The position numbers and the translations under genes were made by a program. The notes under the pieces are model-generated. The model searched no databases, was not told where the DNA came from, and saw nothing but the letters and a program-made list of their open reading frames with translations. This document shows, in pieces, positions 23,121 to 33,144 of a stretch of DNA of 64,000 nt. The stretch is from Pseudoneurospora amorphoporcata (lineage: Eukaryota > Ascomycota > Sordariomycetes > Sordariales > Sordariaceae). How positions within the stretch are numbered: position 1 is the first letter of the stretch; each line of letters starts with the position of its first letter. Where the stretch lies: positions 62,001 through 126,000 of the forward strand of contig MU859071.1 in assembly GCA_033297205.1 (NCBI GenBank), given 5' to 3'.

Positions 23121-24922
23121 TTTGTATGGGTTGTGTGGTTTCCGGCGTGCGCGCACTTGAGCAGCCCTGTTGGGTGGTAGAGAAATGAAGATCCTGATAG
23201 GATGGGGACACTGCGCAATTAGTTCGTAGCAGTCAAATATCGTCCCAGTAGTTTCTCGCAATCGATTATTGTGTAACAGTGAGAAAGGGAGATTGTGGTT
23301 TTGGTTGCAGAAGAGAAGTTGCCCCTCAACGCGTGCCAGACGCGGTTCGTTTGGAGAACAATGGGCAGAAAATTCGGTTGTTGGCGGGAAGACAAAAGAA
23401 AGCAAAGAACATGAGAGAAGCGGCTGACGACAGTGAAGAACCCGCAAGTCCTGCACGCAGTCGGCCCCGCACACCCAGGAGCCGATGAAAAGCCGGCCGG
23501 CCTGACTCTAGAAACGACCAGTGACGCACAGGCCACATGAATTTTACCTAAGCTTATGCTTGAAGTTTTTCTTGGCGAGCTTGGTCCAGTTCGTCTGTTC
23601 GTGCCTGTTCGTCCAGTCTGGACGACAAAGTGGGTCTTTTTCCCCTTACCAACCTCCCAGCCTCCTCGAGTTCCCAGCTGAACATGGACAAATACATGTG
23701 GCTATGGATGATAGGCCTCCGCAAGTGGTCTCGGGAACGAGAAAAGACGCACACAAAGGGCGTGTTTTGGAAAGCAGAAATATCTTGATTAATCCTGCGG
23801 GAAAGCGGTGCTCTAAGAGTGCCATAATGATGTCCCATATGATGTGCTGCTCTTGCGACTTGCGGATTCGGTACCTGCATTAAAACAGGCTTTCCCGGAT
23901 GCACTCTCTAGACGCTCTGACGATCGACCAACGCGATCTCTTGGAGCGGACCAGGTTTGCCTTTTTGAAGACCATTTTTAGCACTGTTTTCCAAGGCCGA
24001 ACCGCTGCTTGAGCAAGGCTGCGGTCGTCTGCAACTCTGTGAACCGAATGTTGGAGTGTTGGACAGTCAAAGTTGTGTCATAGCCAAGCCGTGTTGGCTG
24101 CAATTCATGTTGGAAGTGAAAAGGAGCCAGGGCAAAAGGGGAAACGGTTGCCCCGCCGACCTACAGTTTACAAACCACACGCCCTCCTGAGTGAGTGCCG
24201 GGACGCTGGAGTGACCCTCTCCCGCCGCCTGCCCTGCCTGCCTCCCGCTTTTGGTTGATTGCCTTGCTTGAGGTGACCTGAGCTTACAAGGGCCTCCCTC
24301 CATACCTACCCACCCACAACCTTAACAACCAGCGGTTCAGTCCACTCTTCCGTTGTCTCTCACCATTCCCATTCGCACACCACCTGGCACGTCCGTCTCC
24401 AACAACCCCTCGATCAACATTTGATTGACCGCCGCGATACGATAAGCACTGGCACACGGAGGCCCAAAACAACATCTCCCCCAATAGTGCTTGACCGCCT
24501 TGGCCGTTGTTAGCACCGCAATCCGCATTCCTCGCAAGCCCCCGTCACAACCTCAATCCGCGCTTTCCAAGTTACCCTTTTGCGATTTCCCAATCACCAG
24601 ACCAGACCTTCGATTGCAGCTTCCCGAAATTCTGGAAAAAGAGGAAACAGTCAGTCCGGGTGTGTTACCTTGTTGCAAGTCACAAGTTCGGCAGCCGGAA
24701 TCGCAAAAGTCAGGCAGGCACCACCACAACAAAACATTCCCGTCTCCATCCACTTTCTCCGCCATTCGCTCCTTGCTTTGCGCATTTCCACACAAACAAT
24801 TTCCGCACTGCCGCTTCCTCCCAACTCGGTGTGAGTAAGCTCTGCCTTCAGTGCTGCTTTGTTTTGAATCCCCGTCTTCGCTTTTGCACCACAATCTTTG
24901 CCTACCTGCCTATCGAAGAACC

Positions 24923-24953
<31 letters not shown>

Positions 24954-25229
24954 CAAGCAACAAGCAAGAAAGCTCCCAAACCGTCTACGTTCGTTGAAGG
25001 AGTTATCGTTGTTGTGTGGCTTGGGAGAGTTCGTTCAGTTGGCTGAACTGTACGAAAGGCCGTACCGTTGCCGGACGCTAAACCATTCAACGCCAACTTT
25101 AACGCCGTCAGAAAAACGAAAAGTTACGGGGGGGCGGTGACCGAATAACAAAAACAAACACCCCTACTCTCTACATCCCTCACCTACCCGCAAATACCAC
25201 ACACCTCAGCCTCGTCTTCCCAGCTAGCA
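23121..25229. promoter_or_regulatory. Divergent promoter region of elongin C and Rho4, with long Rho4 leader
   Basis: 2.1 kb between outward-facing starts. Open frames are short and lack motifs. The part from about 24.3 kb on is pyrimidine-rich with many CAAC/TCCC tracts, then carries an AG microsatellite, which fits a long transcribed leader ahead of the Rho4 start. Several short upstream ATGs are present there. Confidence 0.45.
24926..24953. repeat. (AG)14 microsatellite
   Basis: 28 bases of perfect AG dinucleotide repeat about 280 bp ahead of the Rho4 start codon, probably in its 5' leader. Confidence 0.95.
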
Positions 25230-26375
25230 ATGTCGTCGTCAAGCAAGTTCCGCAGCTCACACCACCATCATTCGCAGTCGGTGTCGTCCATCCTAGACAG
25301 GCACGATAGCACCAGCCCCGGGGCAGGACTCCAACGACGACCGACCACCACCTCGTCATACGCTTCCACTGGTAGCGCCGGCCGACGGATACCACGCGAC
25401 AACGGGACGAGATCGAGTGATGGGACAGTGAGTACCATGATGAGCACCACATCAAGTACCGGAAGAGAATCAGCAGCAACAACGGCCATGACCGAGGGTC
25501 CGGCATACTCCAAGAAGGTGGTAGTGGTCGGTGATGGCGGTTGCGGAAAGACATGTCTTTTGATCAGCTATAGTCAGGGATACTTCCCAGAGGTATGACG
25601 TCCCCGTCATCAAGGGTACTGTGCTGCTTGGGTTGGCGCTAACTGTCATTTCGCAAACAGAAATACGTCCCAACTGTCTTTGAAAACTACATCACCTACC
25701 CGACGCATCCACCGACCGGTAAGACCGTCGAGCTCGCCCTATGGGACACCGCCGGCCAAGAAGAATACGACCGTCTGCGACCGCTCTCATACCCAGAAAC
25801 CGATCTCATTTTCGTCTGCTTCGCCATTGACTGCCCCAACTCCCTCGAGAATGTCATGGACAAGGTGAGTTATGCTGCCGCCTCTGACCCCTCCTTTCCC
25901 CCGTCCTCGTACTAACACGTCCTCTCAGTGGTACCCTGAAGTCCTCCACTTCTGCCCGTATACCCCTCTCATCCTTGTCGGCCTCAAGTCCGACCTCCGC
26001 CACAAGAAGACGTGCATCGACATGCTCAAGACACAAGGTCTCACCCCCGTCACCACCGAACAAGGCCTCGCCGTCGCCAAGAAGATGGGCGCTCAGTACA
26101 TGGAGTGCTCGTCAAAGGAGATGAAGGGTGTCGAAGAGATCTTCGAGCAGGCCATCCTCACAGTCGTCGCAAACGACAGGAAAACCCTGGAACAGGAAGC
26201 CGCGAGCGGCATGCTGGGTGTTGGCGCAGGGTCAGGAAGCGGAAAGGGCAGCGGAATCTCGTTCGGCAGCGGTGATAAGGCCGGTTCTGGGATAGGGCCC
26301 GTCAAGGCTGCGGGCGTAGGCGGTACGGTTGTTCCGATTGTGAAGAAGAAGAAGAGAAAGTGTGGTATGATGTGA
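25230..26375 (+). CDS. rho-4: Rho-type small GTPase, Rho4 orthologue, 337 aa
   Basis: Exons 25230-25592, 25661-25864, 25929-26375; 1014 nt, both introns phase 0. A Ser/His-rich extension of about 85 residues precedes the GTPase domain, as is typical for Rho4. G-box motifs are all present: GDGGCGKT (P-loop), YVPTVFENY (switch I), WDTAGQEEYDRLRPLSY (switch II), LVGLKSDL (a variant of NKxD, with Leu-Lys-Ser-Asp) and CSSKEMKGVEEIF. The C-terminus has an unusual Gly/Ser-rich spacer of about 60 residues, then KKKKRKCGMM: a polybasic patch and a CaaX box, so prenylation and plasma-membrane targeting are expected. In filamentous ascomycetes Rho4 organises the contractile actin ring for septation. The GGCGK P-loop region has Gly at the residues normally needed for hydrolysis. 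Confidence 0.93.
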
Positions 26376-28648
26376 GGAACTCAAGGGAAGGAAAAGAAGG
26401 GAGGAACAGCAGCTATACAGAGATTGATACCCGCACCCACCCACCCTACCAAGACCGAGCCGAGCCGAGTTGGACAACCGCATACCACATACCGATACCA
26501 TTACCGATACCGTTTGCAACGGATGGAGGACACAGCTTGGATGGATGAACGGTTTGGATGGTCTGAGGATTGGATTCAAACAGATGGAGGAGGATATGAT
26601 CGAACAATGTTAAACTGGCGATTGATGCTTGCATAGCGAAAAGCGGCTGGGTCTATGGCTATAACATGGCGATTTTGCTGTTGTTTGCTGTCAGGGAGTA
26701 TAGGGAGGAGGAAAGTTGAAAGGGGGCTGGACCAAGGACAAAGGAAAGAAAGGAGGAGGAAAGGAGCAAAGGGGAGGGAGGGTAATGACACCTGACTGGA
26801 CTGGCATGCATGCATGATTTGCAACGAACTACAACCACACACTTACACTACACTGCAGTTACTACTGCTACGCTACCTTATTACTCGTTTTATTTTCTCT
26901 CTGTCTTACTTTTGCGCGTTTTCTCATACACATTTTCTTTATCACTGCAGTTAGCTTCTCTTGTTTCTGTTTTGTTTTACTGCTGCCTCGTCTTCTAGTC
27001 TTCTAGAGGAAAGAGAGGAGGGGCTTTTCCGTTCTCATCATATCCTCTGCCTCGGCTTGTTTCACAGGGGAGACTTTTCTCATGCGTCGGCGGTGGCATA
27101 GCATAAGGGGCGTGTGTGAATCAAAAAAAAAAGAAGAATTCGGTTTCTTGCTACCGCTTCAGTTCTTGATTTCTCATCGACTTGTACGTATACCCTTCCT
27201 TCCAAGGTTTAATACCTATGATAGTGCAGTGGAGAGACGATAAGAGGAGAGTAGCGAGGCAGTAAATGACAACAGAAACTGGTTTGGTATTGATTTTTAT
27301 GGTGCATGAGAACGTGCCCGTTTGTGAATCAGATATGATTGTGAGTTTGTGACGAGATGCCTGAGCACGAAGGAGGAGGAGGAGCAGGGCGGGAGAGGGC
27401 CGAGTGAAGGGGTTGCAGCTCATATCCTAGCCAAAAACCAAAGAAACCCTTTCAAGTTTGAAAAAGGAACAGAAAAATTGCAAAGAATACATCTGCAATA
27501 TATTCAATCAGCGTTGAGTGCGACAAGAATTGGCAGAAAGCTCAGTTGCCCTACAGGTGTACAGGTCTACAGGTGGGTGTCGAGTTCCATGGTCCATGCA
27601 TGAGGGCAGATGAGATGAGTGCCTTTAGAACTCCTGAGATCTCTCATTCGATAATTATAAATACGCAATACTTGACACGCGCTATAGTACTCCCCATCCT
27701 GTCTATCACTTGCTTTGTGACCTATTTTACGATAAAACGGGCTGGAAGTCGAAGAGGCAAGTAACCACTTTTGAATACATTCAGTATACATAATCTGTCG
27801 CCCATCCCATCCATCTGCCCAACATAGCCACGCCAGAAACAAAACAGCTACCTCCTGTTGTCTTCCAACAACAAGCTACTACAAATCGTCAACGCTCGCG
27901 GCAACAAGGTTAATATCAAAGCAGTCCCCGATAAAACTCCAACACCTTCCTAGCCCCTACCTCCCAACCCACATCATTCTGACAATGATGTCCCGCCCCT
28001 GAAACCACGGTGTTCCAGCAACCCCCTTTTTGCAACAACCCTGATAGCGAAATCTGGTTTTTTCTGCTGAGGAAGAGCAACCTATCAACCAGCGATAGCA
28101 AATAGGAAAAATTTGCTCTTAAATTTGTATGGGAAGGTTCGATTTTGGAAGGTTCAAAAGGTATTCTAAGGATAGAAAGGTAGATAGAAGTAGTTGTCTT
28201 TTGCTGCCGATGTTGATAGGAAGCGAAAAAAAGATGCACAAAGGCCTTTTGGGCATCATTGGTATCATAGTAACGGGGGTTTATGAGTCTTGGGCATTGG
28301 ACTTTACGTGGTTTATGGTCCGTGCACAACTCCCCTTTTGAGCAACACCCCCGGTTCTGACAACTACTTGGGTCATATCGGGATTGTGTTTGGCGCTGGA
28401 AAGCACACTGCAAATAAGTAGGTCCAGCGGTTTGAAAGTGGAGACTATTTGTGAGAGCAGCGCAGGTCACTCGTACTGTCACCTCAAACTCAACACCAAC
28501 CAGCATCGACAGTCGTCGCCAAGGACCAAGTATCTCGGAATTCGTAATCCGAATGCCCAGGTTCCCGGCCGCAGTTCTTCTTGTCTTCGGCACACGGCGG
28601 CAAACAATTACAAGGTTTTCCCGTCGGCCACATCGGCGTCGCATCACC
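26376..28648. other. Intergenic, 2.3 kb: 3' region of Rho4 and leader of DBR1, with a possible hydrolase relic
   Basis: Many A/T and TC tracts after 26.4 kb fit a long 3' UTR. A minus-strand open frame covers 27916-28779; only its last 30 codons (27919-28020) look protein-like (SGAGHHCQNDVGWEV, then KVLEFYRGLL), recalling the end of an alpha/beta-hydrolase. The rest lacks motifs and overlaps DBR1 antisense, so I do not call a gene. Confidence 0.4.
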
Positions 28649-30563
28649 ATGAGCGTCGACATCCAAACCACGACCCAACAGGGTGTGCGCATCGCCGTTG
28701 AGGGCTGTGTGAGTTCTTCATCTTCACTTGATCTCCAATAGATACATACTCTAACATGAAACACAGGGCCACGGCACACTCAATGCCATCTACGCCGCCA
28801 CCGAAAAATCCGCCAAGGAACGCGGATGGGATGGCGTCGACCTTCTCATCATTGGAGGCGACTTCCAAGCCGTCCGCAACGCCGCCGATTTGAACGCCAT
28901 GTCTGTGCCCAAGAAATACCGCGAGCTCGGAGATTTTCACGAGTACTACAGCGGCGTTCGCAAGGCACCCTATCTCACCATCTTCGTCGCCGGCAACCAC
29001 GAAGCCGCTTCTCACTTATGGGAGCTTTACTACGGCGGCTGGGTTTGCCCCAATATTTACTACATGGGCGCCGCCAACCTTGTTCGGCTGGGTCCTCTGC
29101 GCATTATGGGGATGAGCGGTATCTGGAAGGGATACAACTACCGAAAGGCGCATCATGAGCGTCTGCCTTTCAACAACGACGACGTCAAGAGCTTTTACCA
29201 CGTCCGCGAGATCGATGTTCGCAAGTTGCTACAACTCCAGACCCAGGTGGATATTGGCATCAGCCACGACTGGCCAAGGGCCATCGAGAAGCATGGAAAC
29301 ACGAAACATCTGTGGAACATGAAGCCCGATTTTGAGAGGGAGTCGGCTGATGGATCGTTGGGCAATCAGGCGGCTGAGTATGTGATGGATAGGCTGAGGC
29401 CGCCTTATTGGTTCTCGGCGCATTTGCATTGCAAGTACTCGGCTATCAAGACGTATGATCCGCCCAAGGAAGCGGTGGCAGATGAAGGAGAGACAACGGG
29501 AAAGGCTGTGGCAGAGGAGACAGCGGTTGCTCAGCCCCAAGAGCAGCAACCAGCCCCGGTTGCGGAGAACCCTGACGAGATCGATCTTGATATGGACGAC
29601 GAGCCTGCGGCAGCACCCCAAAAGCAAGCGGCACCACCCGCAGCGACCTCAAACCCGGATGAGATTGATCTGGATAATGACGACCAAGCGGCGTCTGCAG
29701 CAGTATCCGCCCCCTCGTCGACAACACATGCCGCCACGGTCACCGAAGAAGACCCAACCGAAGCCCTCCGCTCTCTTCTCCCAGCGTCCTTCTCAAATCC
29801 CAACCCCCAGCCTTCCTACAACGCCCAACCCCACAGCGGTAACACCAACAAGACCAAACCCGGCCAACCAGCTCCCCCAACAATAACCAACACCACCGTC
29901 CGCTTCCTCTCCCTCGACAAATGTCTTCCCGGCCGCAAATTCCTTCAACTAGCCGAAATCGCCCCTTTCACCCCATCCGAACCACCCCAAGAACCTCTCC
30001 AACGCCCCCTCCGCCTCTCCTACGACCCAGAATGGCTCTCCATAACCCTCGCCTTCCATCCTCTCCTCCGCTCCGCCGTCGGCAAACACTGTCCCTCGGA
30101 CCCGAACACCCCCACTCCCGCCGACCTCGGCGAAGCCGGCTACAAGCCATTGATCGAGGAAGCTCGCAAGTGGGTAGACGAACACATTACCGGAGAGAAA
30201 TTGCTGGTGCCGGAGGATTTTGTGCAGACGGCGTCGCCGATTGATTTGGTTGGAAACCCGGCGAGTGGAAATATGACGGATGAGATGCCGGTGGAGTATA
30301 CGAATCCGCATACGGCCGAGTTTTGCAAGTTGTTGGGGGTGGAGAATTATTGGGATGCTACTGAGGAGGAGAGGGAAGCGAGGAGGGTGCAGGGGCCGAG
30401 GCCGGCTCAGGAGAGGTTTGGTGGGAGGGGTGGCCACGGTGGGCATGGGCATGGAGGACATAGAGGTGGTGGTGGTGGTGGTGTAGGAGGAGGATGGAGA
30501 GGTGGACGTGGAGGTCGAGGTGGCGGCGGTAGGGGTAGAGGTAGGGGACGTGGTGGATGGTAA
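28649..30563 (+). CDS. dbr1: Lariat debranching enzyme DBR1, 618 aa
   Basis: Exons 28649-28708 and 28767-30563; 1857 nt. DBR1 cuts the 2'-5' bond of excised intron lariats in the nucleus. All metallophosphoesterase motifs are present: EGCGHGTLN at the splice junction (His kept; the family usually has CCHG), GDFQAVRN, AGNHEA, GISHDWP, and FSAHLHCKY. The catalytic part covers residues 10-265. A linker of some 100 residues is Ala/Pro/Gln-rich with two copies of NPDEIDLD (about 295-335). A C-terminal DBR1 domain follows (FLSLDKCLPGRKFLQL, then WLSITLAFHPLLR). The last 60 residues are His/Gly and RGG-rich (GGHGHGGHRGG, GRGRGRGRGGW). Longer than yeast DBR1 (405 aa) because of linker and tail. The ATG at 28649 is preferred because upstream codons in frame are compositionally random. 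Confidence 0.94.
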
Positions 30564-30771
30564 ATGGTAATGTTGCGAGCTTTTAGGTAATGTCAAGGTG
30601 CACGACTGCTGAGAAATCATGGCATGACTTGATTTGTCCATGACGTTTTTGACAGTCGGTCGTATTGTACCGTTATCCCAAAAATTACCCGGGTGTCTGG
30701 TGAGCCCCGTAGTGATCTTTTAATAGCTCTCACTTGAAACCCCCCCGCAGTAGGTAGTCTCTGACCACGTC

Positions 30772-31611
30772 TTAATGCTTCTTTTTCTCCAACTCGGCCA
30801 CCTTATCATCGTACCTCCTGAAGGCCATGTAGCCCTCAAAGAACACGCTAACCATCCACTTCAACCATGTCAGCCCACCCATCGGGATCTTCGCGTTCTT
30901 GGCCAGCCTCGACCGATCGAACATGACCATCTCCGTGATATGGATTGCCAAGACGGGCAAGAACATGGCCTTCACCAACCACTTGAACCCATCCGCGCCT
31001 CCCAAAGGCCACCACTTCTGAGTGAATTGCCACGCCCACAGGCCTTGCTCGACGTATCCTCCCCTGACCGCCGCATAACACGCAAAGAAGAAGGCTACGC
31101 TGATGGCCACGGCGCCGTCCCAGAAGAGCCTCGGTGCCAGATACGTATCGATGAGGGCAACTCCCTTCTCTCTCTTTTCATTCTCGGCACTCTTCTCCTC
31201 CTCGGGCAACCCCTCAGCCGGAAGCCCCAATCCCTCCCTGGCCTCCTTCGTCATGGCCACCAACCTCTCCCTCCTCTCCCCCCAGCTCTTCATCGGCGGG
31301 TTGATAGGGATCATGTGCGTGATCATGGGCGACTCCCCATTGAGGCCCTTGGCAGCAGCACCCTTGGCGCGGGTCTGCACCTGCATTTCCGCCAGGGACA
31401 TGTCGACGAGGCGGATGTCGACGTCCTCGCCCCTCAGATCGCGGACCAGTTGGCGGACGGGCTTTTCAAGATCCAGGGGAAGCTGTATGAGGGCCAGGGG
31501 GTTGAAGTGGATTAGGATGTGCAGGAGGTCGGTGGCGTGGTCCTTGTTCATGTGGGAGAGGGTGCGGGCGAGGGAGGTGGGGTCGATGCCATGTTTGTTG
31601 TTGGTGGCCAT
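30772..31611 (-). CDS. DUF2470-domain integral membrane protein, 279 aa
   Basis: A single open exon. Residues 10-115 match the DUF2470 fold found at the C-terminus of HugZ-type haem-binding proteins: LARTLSHMNKDHATDLLHIL, with the conserved MNxDH, then DVDIRLVDM. A charged spacer follows. The C-terminal half has three to four membrane-spanning stretches (AVAISVAFFFACYAAV, VKAMFLPVLAIHITEMVMF and WMVSVFFEGYMAF). Fungal proteins of this layout are uncharacterised; haem or flavin binding is only suggested by family. It converges with DBR1, with about 200 bp between stops. The minus-strand start ATG at 31611 is followed at once by the conserved region, so the start is likely right. Confidence 0.82.
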   Translation of the reverse strand: MATNNKHGIDPTSLARTLSHMNKDHATDLLHILIHFNPLALIQLPLDLEKPVRQLVRDLRGEDVDIRLVDMSLAEMQVQTRAKGAAAKGLNGESPMITHMIPINPPMKSWGERRERLVAMTKEAREGLGLPAEGLPEEEKSAENEKREKGVALIDTYLAPRLFWDGAVAISVAFFFACYAAVRGGYVEQGLWAWQFTQKWWPLGGADGFKWLVKAMFLPVLAIHITEMVMFDRSRLAKNAKIPMGGLTWLKWMVSVFFEGYMAFRRYDDKVAELEKKKH

Positions 31612-32126
31612 TGTTATGGTGGTGATTGTTTGGGTTGGGTTTCGTTTGGTGGGTGGGTTGTCGTTCGTTGAGAGACTTTATGCTTTTGTCGGTCTGGAAT
31701 AGAAGGAGGGAAAAGGAGATAGATGTGAGGTTGATATTAAGTTGAGCTTATGGCGCGCTCGCTGACACGCTGCCAGGTCCGATTGGGCACGGTACAGGGG
31801 AACTACAACTGTGGGTCGATGAGATCAGGCTGGCAGGTCGGTTAAGGGTGACCCATGCGGGGGGCTTGCAGGCGGGGCTGCTGCCGCCGAGCCGCTGACG
31901 CTCACGCCTGATTTAATTGTTAGTGCGTCCCGCTAAACCGAATGGAATTTCAACCCAACGTCAAGTTTCCCGTCAGGTTCTTTGTCCAACAACGATCAAG
32001 GCCATGAGCAAAGGCAGGAACATCCGATTGAATACAGCATCTCTCTCATCCGATACAACTTCATTACTCGGCAATCTTCCAGTCACCGAGTTATGTGCCG
32101 ACGTTCGCGATTTGGGTTCCATCAAC
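31612..32126. other. Intergenic: promoter region of the DUF2470 gene
   Basis: GC-rich, with GTTTGG repeats next to the start at 31611. No other feature seen. Confidence 0.45.
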
Positions 32127-32680
32127 TCAATTACCACAGCCAGTCCCCCCTATCGGCCGACCTGGATCCGCCACATATTGCCTCAGAATTCTACTCCCAG
32201 CCGATCTCATCTTCTCCTTCTCCTCTTTGTACAACACAATATCGCTGCAACTGGGGAGACACCATAACGCGGACAAGCAACCATGACGATTGAGAAACTT
32301 GACGGAAGAGATGCAAATTCGCACAACAACCGGACATGGCCGGCTGTTAGATCCACAGCCACTCTCACAAGGCGTCTCCTCGTCACTAATCCACAACAGC
32401 CGGGTATAGGTCTCAACAGCTGCCTGCTGCTCTTGAAGGAGACCTTTATAACGTGCCCTCTTCTGGAGACCACGCAGGTCGCGGTCCATGGTGATGATCG
32501 GCCTGTTGACGAGCGTCCCGATTTCAACGAGCCCGTCAATGTCGAGACTGCTCCAGGTGGAGAGAAGACGTCCAAAGATCGGTTCCTCGTCGCCAACCTT
32601 TTTTCTCAACCGCTCGCGGAGCTTCGGAAGGTGTGATGATCCAACAACTGCAAACTTTACTCAAGGGAGGCTCACGCAAT
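32127..32680 (-). pseudogene. Possible decayed paralogue or exon of the CaaX-duplication family
   Basis: On the minus strand a frame reads LPKLRERLRKKVGDEEPIFG and on through VETYTRLLWISDEETP, preceded by a good acceptor (TTTGCAG). A second, in-frame but separated block reads EEKEKMRSAGSRILRQYVAD and ends soon after. The pair LLW(I/A) and (F/I)LR(N/Q)Y in this order and spacing resembles the YLFWAT ... EKFLRNYLALVL blocks of the intact gene at 33.1-34.9 kb. No start codon with support and no clear upstream exon. The similarity is weak; the middle part (CESGCGSNSRPCP) looks non-coding. I take it as a likely relic, least certain of the four. Confidence 0.35.
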
Positions 32681-33144
32681 CTCGAGTTACCCAACCAACA
32701 GAACATCCAGGGCGGCTGGGAACGAGCACCAACACGCCAAACAAACCGGACGCAGAACCAACAGGCCGAAAAACGGCGGAAAACACGGCGAATAGCAGCA
32801 AATGAGCCGCACAAAAATGGAAATGGATTAACTACGTAGGGTCGTAAGAACAGGTTGCGGCAACTATGACGGAAGACTTGTATCCCTTGACGCTCTCCTG
32901 CTGACCTTGCGAGACCAGCTCTGCAACCCCCGCCCTCTGACGTGAAAGCATTCCCGCGCATCCTCCAACTGAATGAAATCCGACGAACGTTTCCAATGCG
33001 ACATCATGACCGGCGGCAATCAGCCTTGCACGAGTTCTGGATCACCCGCCCGACGTTACCAGACCGTCGAACAGCGTTAGAATGCAGGCCAATCAAGGTA
33101 AGCGTCTTCAAAGTCGGGCCTAGATTACCGAAACAAAAACAACG
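32681..33144. other. Intergenic, nothing recognised
   Basis: Only short overlapping frames; no motif or repeat seen. Confidence 0.4.

Noticed and set aside
27916..28779. 287-codon minus-strand frame as a full gene
   Set aside because: It overlaps DBR1 exons antisense, has no motif over most of its length and no support for its start; only the last 30 codons are kept as a possible relic.
32536..32961. 141-codon minus-strand frame as a gene
   Set aside because: Random composition, rich in Arg/Cys/Phe; overlaps the frame judged to be a paralogue relic.
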